Source: Bog-159 sp963785255 (lineage in GTDB: Bacteria; Acidobacteriota; Terriglobia; Bryobacterales; Bryobacteraceae). Taken from it: a stretch of DNA of 64,000 nt. A program made the translations under genes and the position numbers. The first letter of the stretch is position 1. Each line of letters starts with the position of its first letter. Shown here in pieces: positions 16,937-24,208 of the stretch. The stretch covers positions 124,001-188,000 of the forward strand of contig CAWAUR010000015.1 in assembly GCA_963785255.1 (NCBI GenBank). The letters run 5' to 3'. The notes below the pieces were generated by a model. That model worked only from the letters and a program-made list of their open reading frames with translations, was not told the DNA's origin and did not search any database.

Positions 16937-18996
16937 GCCAGGCGCAGAGCTTCGGTGGCCACGTCCCAAGGGCTGAGACTGCCGATTGCCGGACACTGCG
17001 GGGCAAAACGCTCGAGGATTTCATCGACCGTGGCGGCGCCGTCGCACAGCGCGAGGAATTCGGCACTCAGCGGCGAGATGCGCAGCGCCTGGATCTCATC
17101 TTCCGAAGCGCGGCGGGTGGCCACGATTACGGGACGGCGAATCGATTCATCGGGCGGCTGATGCGCGCGGAGTAACTCGACTACGCGGGTGACATCGCCA
17201 TCGAGGTGCAGGACGTAGACGTGGGGATTGAGCGCCACGCGCATGTCGCTTTCGAGCACGTTCCCGGCGGTCGGCAGATTTTCGGGAGCCTCCTCGCGCA
17301 GGACACACAAGAGGGCTTCTTCAAACTGCAACAGCACCTCTTCGAATTCGCCGCGTGCCTCGGCGGGACGGCTGCGCAGGAAGCGCACGAAATCGCGGTC
17401 AAAGGTCCAGAGGCCGTAGTAACGGCGCATGTCGCAGCCGCGCTGGTGCGGGACTAAGCCGCGGCTGAAGGCGCGCCATTCATCGAACAGGGAGATTAAA
17501 TCGCCACAGCGATCGTGCCAGGCGGCGAGCATCCAGCGGAAGCGGCAGGTAGTGCGCAGGATGAATTCACGGAGTTCCTGCAGATAGCGCCGGTCGAGGT
17601 GGGGGGTGGGGATGGCGTAGAAATTCTGGAAGACATCCGGATAAGCGGCGATCAACTGGCGCTCGCGGTCGGCTTGCACCCAGCCGGAGTGGGACATATC
17701 GGTGTAGAGATCTTCCAGGACGAGTTGATCGCGGTATTGGACTTCGAGAGGCGTGCCGGCGAGCGGCGCGAGCAGATGGAACTGCGTGACGAGCTCCGGT
17801 TCGCGGAGGGACTCGGCCAGGAAACCGACGGTGGCTTTCACATCGTCGATGGTTTCTTCGGGAAAGCCCACGATGGTGGAGACGGTGGTACGCATTCCGT
17901 GGCGGGTGGTCAGCGTTACATGGGCGCGGGCTTCGGCAAGATCCAGGCGCTTATCGATAATCTTCTGAATGCGCGGGGAGCCCGACTCGACGCCGAAGAA
18001 GATGGAGACGCAACCGGCGCGGGCCATTAATTCGATCAGTTCGGGATCGACGCAATCGGTGCGCGCGCTGCAACCCCAGCGATAACCGCGGCCGCTCGCG
18101 AGCATGGCTTCGCAAAACGCCACCACGCGGCGGCGATCGACCGTGAACATATCGTGCATCAGGTCGAAGTATTCGGCGGCATAGCGCTCGGTGAGGAGAT
18201 CCATTTCGCGGAGGAGAATGGCGGTGGATTTCAGGCGGAAGCGGCGGCGGAAGAAATCGTTGGTGGAGCAGAAGGTGCAGCCGAAGGGACATCCGCGGCC
18301 CAATTCGAGTGGGATGCTGCGCGCGGGGATCTGGCCGGGATACAGGTGGAACGCGGGCAAGGGCAGCGCATCCAGCTCGACAGGCAGCGGCGCGTTGGCA
18401 TTGCGGCGAGGCTCGCCGGCGCTGCGATAGGCGATGGCCGGGACGGATTCGAGCGATTGGCCGGCGGAGAGACGCGCGACAAATTCCGGGAAGGTGGCAT
18501 CGGCCTCGCCGCGCAGAATGAAATCGACGAAGGGAAAATGGCGCAGGGTGGGCAGATCGACAACGGAAGCTTGTGGACCGCCGAACAACGTGACAGCGCT
18601 GGGGCGAAGGCGCTTCAGGTGCTGGGCGGTCTGAATGGTGACGGGATAGCTGTTGCAGATGGTGCTGAAGCCGTATAGGTCGGCATCCAGCGAGGCCAGG
18701 CGGTCGGCCGCGAACTCACTGTAAGTGGAGCGAGTGGTGCGCGCGGCGTGCACATACTCGACATACCAGGCGTTGGAATCGACAATTTGCGGTACGGTTC
18801 CGGCCTGTTCCAAAACGGCGGCGAGGGCCAACACGCCCAACGGGATCTCGGCAGCAGTTTCGCGGACGCCCTCGCTTTCGAACTGGATAGGATCTTCGAA
18901 ATCGGTGGCGGTGGGGATGCTGACGAGGCAAACCTTCAGCGGCGCGCCGCGGTTATCGCGGGGGCTTGGGCTTATTGGGCTTTTCGACGGCGGCAT
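16873..18996 (-). CDS. B12-type radical SAM enzyme with PqqD-like C-terminus
   Basis: A 707-aa protein. Residues about 20-180 form a cobalamin-binding-type Rossmann domain (GVLALAAVLEQAG, ADLYGFSTICNSYP, VTLFGGPQASV) without the DxHxxG His. The radical SAM cluster motif is C236-x3-C240-x2-C243 (GCPFGCTFCS), with GGE-like and VESGSPRIQKIIDK segments following. The last 70 residues (PLSAEFLALCDGAATVDEIL, ALRLAYRNKLIRAF) look like a PqqD-type peptide-recognition domain. This architecture resembles RiPP-modifying methyltransferases. The gene overlaps the 63-aa peptide gene by 44 bp; the true start may be a later codon near LKVCLVSI. Confidence 0.8.
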   Translation of the reverse strand: MPPSKSPISPSPRDNRGAPLKVCLVSIPTATDFEDPIQFESEGVRETAAEIPLGVLALAAVLEQAGTVPQIVDSNAWYVEYVHAARTTRSTYSEFAADRLASLDADLYGFSTICNSYPVTIQTAQHLKRLRPSAVTLFGGPQASVVDLPTLRHFPFVDFILRGEADATFPEFVARLSAGQSLESVPAIAYRSAGEPRRNANAPLPVELDALPLPAFHLYPGQIPARSIPLELGRGCPFGCTFCSTNDFFRRRFRLKSTAILLREMDLLTERYAAEYFDLMHDMFTVDRRRVVAFCEAMLASGRGYRWGCSARTDCVDPELIELMARAGCVSIFFGVESGSPRIQKIIDKRLDLAEARAHVTLTTRHGMRTTVSTIVGFPEETIDDVKATVGFLAESLREPELVTQFHLLAPLAGTPLEVQYRDQLVLEDLYTDMSHSGWVQADRERQLIAAYPDVFQNFYAIPTPHLDRRYLQELREFILRTTCRFRWMLAAWHDRCGDLISLFDEWRAFSRGLVPHQRGCDMRRYYGLWTFDRDFVRFLRSRPAEARGEFEEVLLQFEEALLCVLREEAPENLPTAGNVLESDMRVALNPHVYVLHLDGDVTRVVELLRAHQPPDESIRRPVIVATRRASEDEIQALRISPLSAEFLALCDGAATVDEILERFAPQCPAIGSLSPWDVATEALRLAYRNKLIRAFPANDSAACAAA

Positions 18997-19144
18997 CGTC
19001 CTTAAGGTGCAGGCGCAGAGCGCTGACGGTCATATCCAGGGTCTTGGCGATTAAGTCGGCCTCTTCCTTGGTGAGTTCGCGCTTCAGTTCGAGGTTGACT
19101 CCGTACTTTTCGCCTTTTTTTCCGACGGCTTTTTCTTTGGGCAT
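18953..19144 (-). CDS. 63-aa Lys-rich peptide upstream of radical SAM enzyme (precursor candidate)
   Basis: A short gene with a strong ribosome-binding site (AAAGGAGT, about 9 nt before ATG 19144), which the larger neighbours lack. The product has a charged helical N-terminal two-thirds (LKRELTKEEADLIAKTLDM) and a Lys/Pro tail ending KPNKPKPPR. It has no Cys, Trp or signal peptide. Its end overlaps the radical SAM gene by 44 bp, so the two are co-expressed. A leader-plus-core precursor for the radical SAM enzyme is a reasonable guess; a small regulatory or chaperone-like protein is the alternative. Confidence 0.6.
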   Translation of the reverse strand: MPKEKAVGKKGEKYGVNLELKRELTKEEADLIAKTLDMTVSALRLHLKDDAAVEKPNKPKPPR

Positions 19145-19204
19145 GTGGCGCTACTCCTTTCGACCTAGCAACTGTAACACGTGTGGCGGGGCTAGGGGCT
19201 GGGT

Positions 19205-19315
19205 TTAATCGGCGTTCATCTGCGTTCATCTGCGGCCATATTTGTTTTGGTTTTTCACGCCGCGCCGCAAGAAACTCTGCCTGGCCGCCGATGAACGCCG
19301 ATAAACGCCGATAAA
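19205..19315. repeat. Inverted repeat of ATCGGCGTTCATC units
   Basis: ATCGGCGTTCATCTGCGTTC on the left is answered by GATGAACGCCGATAAACGCC on the right, with about 50 bp between. It lies in the non-coding gap between the 63-aa peptide gene and the deformylase gene. It could fold as a long hairpin. I see no gene here. Confidence 0.7.
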
Positions 19316-19321
19316 ACGGGT

Positions 19322-19376
19322 GCGCTTAACGGTTTTGGGGATTCTAAGCCGAGGAGCCCGCTCCCTCGCAGCGGCC
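19322..19376. repeat. Degenerate, inverted family A repeat half
   Basis: Read on the minus strand, GAGGGAGCGGGCTC is followed by AGAATCCCCAAAACCGTTAA, matching the right arm plus tail of the copies at 5274 and 13407. The left arm is absent. It directly precedes the deformylase start. Confidence 0.65.
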
Positions 19377-19395
19377 CGTGATATCTTCATACGTG

Positions 19396-19905
19396 ATGCC
19401 GTCCCAACGCATTCTGCAGCTTGGCGATCCGTTACTCCGCGCCGTCTCCGCGCCCGTAGCCGAGCCGCACAGCGCCGCGCCGGTATTCGACGATCTCTGC
19501 GACACGCTCCACGAATTCCAGCGCACCCACGGATTCGGCCGCGGCATCAGCGCCGTCCAGATCGGCGAGCCGCTGCGTCTCATCTACATCGAATTCCAAG
19601 GCGCCGCCTACTACTTACGCAATCCCGAGTTCGAATTTCAGAGCGAAGCCAAGTTTCGCCTGTGGGACGATTGCTTTTCGTTTCCCGATTTACTGGTCTA
19701 TCTCGAACGCAGCCAGAGCGTGCGCATACGCTATGAAGATCCCGCCGGACAGCCCCAACGCCTCACCGCCGATGGTCCGCTTTCCGAGCTGTTGCTGCAT
19801 GAAATCGACCATCTGGATGGCATTCTGGCCGTGGACCGCGCCATCGACCGCCACAGCCTCGCCACGCGCGGAGAGTATACGCGGAGGTTTGCGACCACGC
19901 GATGA
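19396..19905 (+). CDS. Peptide deformylase-like protein
   Basis: A 169-aa protein of the deformylase family, which removes the formyl group from new proteins using a metal. Motif 1 is GRGISAVQIG (residues 49-57), motif 3 is HEIDH (135-139) and the metal-ligand Cys is C93. Motif 2 reads DDCFS rather than EGCLS, an unusual change that suggests a divergent paralogue whose activity may differ. The start at 19396 was chosen by fit to family length; GTG at 19393 is possible. It overlaps the next gene by 4 bp (ATGA). Confidence 0.8.
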   Translation: MPSQRILQLGDPLLRAVSAPVAEPHSAAPVFDDLCDTLHEFQRTHGFGRGISAVQIGEPLRLIYIEFQGAAYYLRNPEFEFQSEAKFRLWDDCFSFPDLLVYLERSQSVRIRYEDPAGQPQRLTADGPLSELLLHEIDHLDGILAVDRAIDRHSLATRGEYTRRFATTR

Positions 19906-21383
19906 GCCGCGAAAAAGCTGCGGGGTCGCATTGGATCGTGCGGGCGGCGGTGGCGCTCCTCGCCCTACTGCTCGGAGTTTACGCGCAGACGCGGGCGTTC
20001 GCGTGGGATGAAGGCTGGCACCTGGTCGCCGCGCAATCCATACTTCGCGGCAAACGTCCCTATATCGACTTCTGCTACCCGCAAACCCCGCTGAATGTCT
20101 ATTGGAATGTCTTCTGGATGCGCCTGTTCGGCAATAACTGGCACACGCCGCACGCCGTCGCCGGCGTCATGGCCACCTTGGCCGCGCTCCTGATCGCCGG
20201 CTACCTCTTGCATCGCTTTCCCGATGCGGACTGGCGCCTGCCGATGGCCGTGGCAGGTGTGTCGATGTTCGGCCTGAACATCATGGTGGTCGAATTCGGC
20301 ACCATCGCGCAGGCCTATGCGCTGTGCCTGTGCCTGATTACCGGCGCGTTTCTATGCGCGGTCACGGCCGTCGAACGGGAACGTCCATGGTTCGCGGCCG
20401 CGACTGGTCTGCTGGCGTCCGCGGGGGCCAACTGCTCATTGCTGACCGCGCCGGTGGCGCCGGTGCTTCTGCTTTGGATGTTAGTCTGCAACCGCACCGG
20501 CAACCGATGGGCCAAGCTCGGAGGGTTTATGGCGGGCGCCGCCTTGCCGTGCGTGCCCCTTGCCTGGTTCTTCCTGCGCGCGCCGCAACAGACGGTTTTC
20601 AATGTATTGCACTATAACCTGCTCTATCGCCAGCGCGACTGGGCGGGCGCATGGTCGCATAATTTCGCGGAGTGGTTTGCCTGGATCGGTTCTCCGCAGG
20701 CGCTCACGCTGGTGTTCCTTTCGATTGCAGGCTTGCTGTTCTTCCAAAGGCGCAGCAGTTGGGATCCCGCGCGCCGGCGCGAATTCTACCTGTGCGCCTG
20801 GTTGGCCGTAGCCCTCATCGCCCACATCTCCACGGCCCTCCCCACATTCCGGCGTTACTATCTGCTGGCCGTGCCTTTTCTCGCGATCCTGGCGTGCGCG
20901 GGCCTCTATGACATTGGTACGCGCCTGGGATCGCGGGCGCGCCCGTGGTGGCCCGTGGCTATTGTCGGCCTGTTGATGTGCGCCTGCCTGACACAGAGAC
21001 TGCTCGAAGGCTGGGGCGATTATTCCTGGTACACCGCCGAACGCATCGCCGCCAAAGTTAAGGAAGTTACTCCTCCCCAAGCCGTTCTGTTCGCCGACGA
21101 GCCGACTTACTTCGTCACACACCACCCGCCCCCCCCAGGAATGGAACTGGTGGATTCGCATAAGCTCGATTTTCCGCCGGCCGTCGCCCGCCAGTTGCAC
21201 GTGATTCCGCAAAAGGAGCTGGACCGCGAGCTCAAAGCCGGTGTCTTCGACGTGGTCGAGATATCGGACGACGACACGCGCGTGGATTCCCTGGGTCTGC
21301 ACAAGTTATATCGCAATAGCCTAGATGTGGAGGACGTAGATATCTTCTGGGGCAAGCGCAGCGCTCCGGCGGCTGGCAAATAA
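19902..21383 (+). CDS. Membrane glycosyltransferase, GT39/ArnT-like
   Basis: A 493-aa protein with about ten membrane helices. The first outside loop has AFAWDEGWHLVAAQSILRG (split), the Asp-Glu pair being the catalytic feature of lipid-phosphate-sugar transferases such as ArnT and protein mannosyltransferases, followed by PYIDFCYPQTPLN. The C-terminal 110 residues are soluble and periplasmic. It overlaps the deformylase-like gene by 4 bp, which is surprising for the functions but means they are co-translated. Sugar and acceptor are unknown. Confidence 0.75.
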   Translation: MSREKAAGSHWIVRAAVALLALLLGVYAQTRAFAWDEGWHLVAAQSILRGKRPYIDFCYPQTPLNVYWNVFWMRLFGNNWHTPHAVAGVMATLAALLIAGYLLHRFPDADWRLPMAVAGVSMFGLNIMVVEFGTIAQAYALCLCLITGAFLCAVTAVERERPWFAAATGLLASAGANCSLLTAPVAPVLLLWMLVCNRTGNRWAKLGGFMAGAALPCVPLAWFFLRAPQQTVFNVLHYNLLYRQRDWAGAWSHNFAEWFAWIGSPQALTLVFLSIAGLLFFQRRSSWDPARRREFYLCAWLAVALIAHISTALPTFRRYYLLAVPFLAILACAGLYDIGTRLGSRARPWWPVAIVGLLMCACLTQRLLEGWGDYSWYTAERIAAKVKEVTPPQAVLFADEPTYFVTHHPPPPGMELVDSHKLDFPPAVARQLHVIPQKELDRELKAGVFDVVEISDDDTRVDSLGLHKLYRNSLDVEDVDIFWGKRSAPAAGK

Positions 21384-21419
21384 AAATCGGGACGCCGGCA
21401 CGCCGTGCAATGGAGGCCG

Positions 21420-21496
21420 TGGGGCAGACGATCGTTGTATGTCGTCTGCCCAGCCGCGAAGGCGGCAGACCACAGAAGACGATGGTCTGCCCCACA
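21420..21496. repeat. TGGGGCAGAC inverted repeat
   Basis: GTGGGGCAGACGAT and ATGGTCTGCCCCAC form the outer arms, with inner modules CAGACGATCG/GTCGTCTG and CCGCGAAGGCGG. Relatives appear near 51424 and 56299. It lies between the GT39 gene and the next secreted-protein gene and may end transcription. Confidence 0.75.
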
Positions 21497-21579
21497 TCCC
21501 AGTCCTGGTACTATAACCCTTGCCCGCCAAGCGCCGCCATCTCTATACTGAGGAGACGCTCGCTGCGGGTTAACTCATC

Positions 21580-23856
21580 ATGAACACTATCGTTCGGTGC
21601 ACTTGGGTCCTTCTTCCCGGCGTGGCTCTGCTGTTTGCCGCAAGCGCCTCGGCCACCGGTTCCGCGACTCTGGCTCCTTCTACTCTTTCCTTCGGCAATC
21701 AGGTTGAGGGAACCACCAGTGCGCCGCAAACGGCTACGCTCACCAACGGCTTAACGACAGCCCTGGCAATTACGAGCATCACGGTATCCGCCAATTTCAC
21801 CGAAACCGCCACTACCTGCCCGATCACTCCGTCGAAGCTGGCTAAGGGCGCAAGCTGCACTATTTCGGTGGCGTTCGCGCCGGCCAGGACCGGCACATTC
21901 AATGGGACGCTCACCGTCAGGGACAACGCCGGCAACAGTCCGCAGACTACCAGCCTCACCGGTTCGGGCATCCTGCCCGTCACATTCACTCCCACCAGCC
22001 TGAGCTTCGGCCGGATACCGCTCGGCGAGACTAGCGGCGTCATGACGGTTACCGTGAGCAACAACCAGACCACGGCGCTCACCTTCACCAACCTGGTGAC
22101 CACCGGCGACTTCGCCGTGAACCAGGGCAGCACCACATGCACCGGCAGCATTAAATCGCAATGCACCATTGGCCTCACGTTTTCCCCCACAGCTACCGGC
22201 AGCCGAACCGGCAATCTCAAGATTTACGACAACGCCTCCACCTCGCCGCAAACCGTCACCCTCAGCGGGACCGGCGCGGCGGCGGTGCTCGAATCGATCG
22301 CGGTCACGCCCAGTGATCCAACCATCTTTGCCAGCTATACACAGCAGTTCACGGCCACTGGAACATACAGCAACAACACCATGAGGACCCTGACCGGCGT
22401 GACCTGGACCGCCGCGCCGTTGGGCATTGCCTCCATCAGCGCATCTGGCTTGGCCACCGGAGAGACCGCCGGTCAGGCTACTATCACAGCCTCGCTGGGT
22501 AGCGTTACGGGCTTCACTACCCTCACTGTTCAAGCCGTATTCGTCTCTACCGGCAGCCTGAACAACGCGCGCTATTATCACTCCGCCACGCTTCTGACCA
22601 CCGGCAACGTGCTGGTGGCCGGCGGCATTGGCCCAATACCCGGCGCCAGCGGCGCGCTGGGAGAACTGAACAGCGCGGAAGTGTATAATCCCGCTTCGGG
22701 AACTTTCGCCTTCACCGGCAGCCTGAACACCGCGCGCGACGAGCACTCCGCCACGCTGCTCTCGAACGGCAAGGTGCTGATCGCGGGCGGTTCGGGCGGC
22801 GATAACGAACTGGCCAGCGCGGAAATCTTCAACCCAGCTACCGGAAACTTTACGCTCACCACGGGCAGCCTCAACACCGCCCGCTATCAGCACACAGCTT
22901 CGTTGCTGCCCGATGGCACCGTGTTGATCGCCGGCGGATCGAGTGGCGACGCGGTGCTGGCCAGCGCGGAGATCTACAACCCCGCGCAGCAAACATTCAC
23001 TTACACGGCGGGCAGCCTGAACGACGCGCGCTTCGACGCCACGGCTACGCCGCTGCCCGATGGCACCGTGCTGATCGCCGGCGGCGCCAATGCCGATGGT
23101 CCGCTGTCGAGCGCCGAGATCTACGATCCCACCCTGCAGACGTTTACGCTCACCACCGGCAGCCTCAACACCGCCCGTTCCGGCGCGACCGCCAACCTGC
23201 TCAATACCGGTAGCGTGCTGATCGCCGACGGCTACAACTACAACACCACCGGTCCGCTGACCAGCGCGGAGATCTACAATCCGTCGACGCAAACTTTCAC
23301 CGTCACCGGAAGCGAGGCGAGCACGGGCTGGCTGGGCACTGCCACTCTGCTGGGCAACGGAAATGTGCTGATCGCCGGTAGCGTACTGAATTCGGCTTCC
23401 GCGGAGCTCTACAATCCCGGCGCGGGCACCTTCTCCACCACCAGCGCTTTGATCACGCCTGGCGACTTGCAAACCGCTACGCTGCTTCCCAGTGGAGCGG
23501 TACTCATTGCGGGCGGGCACAGCAACGCGAACAATTCCGTATTGGCGGCTGCCGAACTATACGATCCGCCGACGCTCGCGCCTGCCAATCTCACGTCCAT
23601 CGCGGTCACTCCCGGCGCTCCCACGCTGACCCCAGGCGCCAGCCAACAACTGGTGGCGACCGGCACATTCAGCAATAACAGCACGCAGGTGTTGGCATCG
23701 GTAACCTGGACGTCCAGCAATCCCTCGGTAGTCACGGTGACAAACGATGTGACCAATTCAGGTGTGATCTACGGGGTTGCCCCAGGAACGACGTATGTCA
23801 ACGCCTGCACCGGAACGATCTGCGGCAACGCGGCCGTAACGGTGAACGCGCCGTAA
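21580..23856 (+). CDS. Secreted HYDIN-like/Ig-like/kelch protein
   Basis: A 758-aa exported protein. Signal peptide at 1-26 (VLLPGVALLFAASASA). Two ASH/HYDIN-type beta domains follow (LSFGNQVEGTTSAPQTATL; LSFGRIPLGETSG), then a BIG2-type Ig domain (SIAVTPSDPTIFASYTQQF), seven kelch-like units of about 50 aa with the core TATLLPxGxVLIAGG, and a second BIG2 domain (SIAVTPGAPTLTPGASQQL). Seven units would close one beta-propeller. It is probably a surface or extracellular binding protein; the ligand is unknown. No operon partner is evident. Confidence 0.8.
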   Translation: MNTIVRCTWVLLPGVALLFAASASATGSATLAPSTLSFGNQVEGTTSAPQTATLTNGLTTALAITSITVSANFTETATTCPITPSKLAKGASCTISVAFAPARTGTFNGTLTVRDNAGNSPQTTSLTGSGILPVTFTPTSLSFGRIPLGETSGVMTVTVSNNQTTALTFTNLVTTGDFAVNQGSTTCTGSIKSQCTIGLTFSPTATGSRTGNLKIYDNASTSPQTVTLSGTGAAAVLESIAVTPSDPTIFASYTQQFTATGTYSNNTMRTLTGVTWTAAPLGIASISASGLATGETAGQATITASLGSVTGFTTLTVQAVFVSTGSLNNARYYHSATLLTTGNVLVAGGIGPIPGASGALGELNSAEVYNPASGTFAFTGSLNTARDEHSATLLSNGKVLIAGGSGGDNELASAEIFNPATGNFTLTTGSLNTARYQHTASLLPDGTVLIAGGSSGDAVLASAEIYNPAQQTFTYTAGSLNDARFDATATPLPDGTVLIAGGANADGPLSSAEIYDPTLQTFTLTTGSLNTARSGATANLLNTGSVLIADGYNYNTTGPLTSAEIYNPSTQTFTVTGSEASTGWLGTATLLGNGNVLIAGSVLNSASAELYNPGAGTFSTTSALITPGDLQTATLLPSGAVLIAGGHSNANNSVLAAAELYDPPTLAPANLTSIAVTPGAPTLTPGASQQLVATGTFSNNSTQVLASVTWTSSNPSVVTVTNDVTNSGVIYGVAPGTTYVNACTGTICGNAAVTVNAP

Positions 23857-24208
23857 GGAAGTGTCTTCGAAATACCTGGATAGTTCCAGCGCCTGAGGCT
23901 GGCCTGGTCCTGGACAGCACCATGGGTTTGGGTTCGACGGGGGTGGCGGCGGCGAGGTGCGCGCGGCCGTGCAGCCGGTACCGGCGGGATCAGGACGGCG
24001 GCCGGCTAAAAAGAGTTTTGCCGGGGCGGGTGTAAAGGGCCGGCAACCCTTCAATCGTCCGGAAATTCCTCCCGCACATACGTTCTAGTACCGTAGCGAA
24101 ACTTTTTTCTGGCGATTCAGGCAGATGAGGCTTATCATATTGGGGCATCTGGAAATAGCCACCGAAAGTTCATTGCGCACTCAGTAGGCATCCGCTCAGG
24201 AGGGAAAA
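23857..24208. other. Non-coding gap
   Basis: About 350 bp between two secreted-protein genes. It is GC-rich at first and AT-richer near the end. I see no gene or recognised RNA; the last 20 bp hold the ribosome-binding site CAGGAGGG for the FG-GAP protein. Confidence 0.6.

Noticed and set aside
21751..23520. A 589-codon minus-strand frame
   Set aside because: It mirrors the repetitive kelch gene; the repeats in it are the complement of the kelch units.
23857..24208. Cyclic-di-GMP or other riboswitch before the FG-GAP gene
   Set aside because: No conserved aptamer core could be found by eye; the hairpins present are ordinary GC-rich ones.
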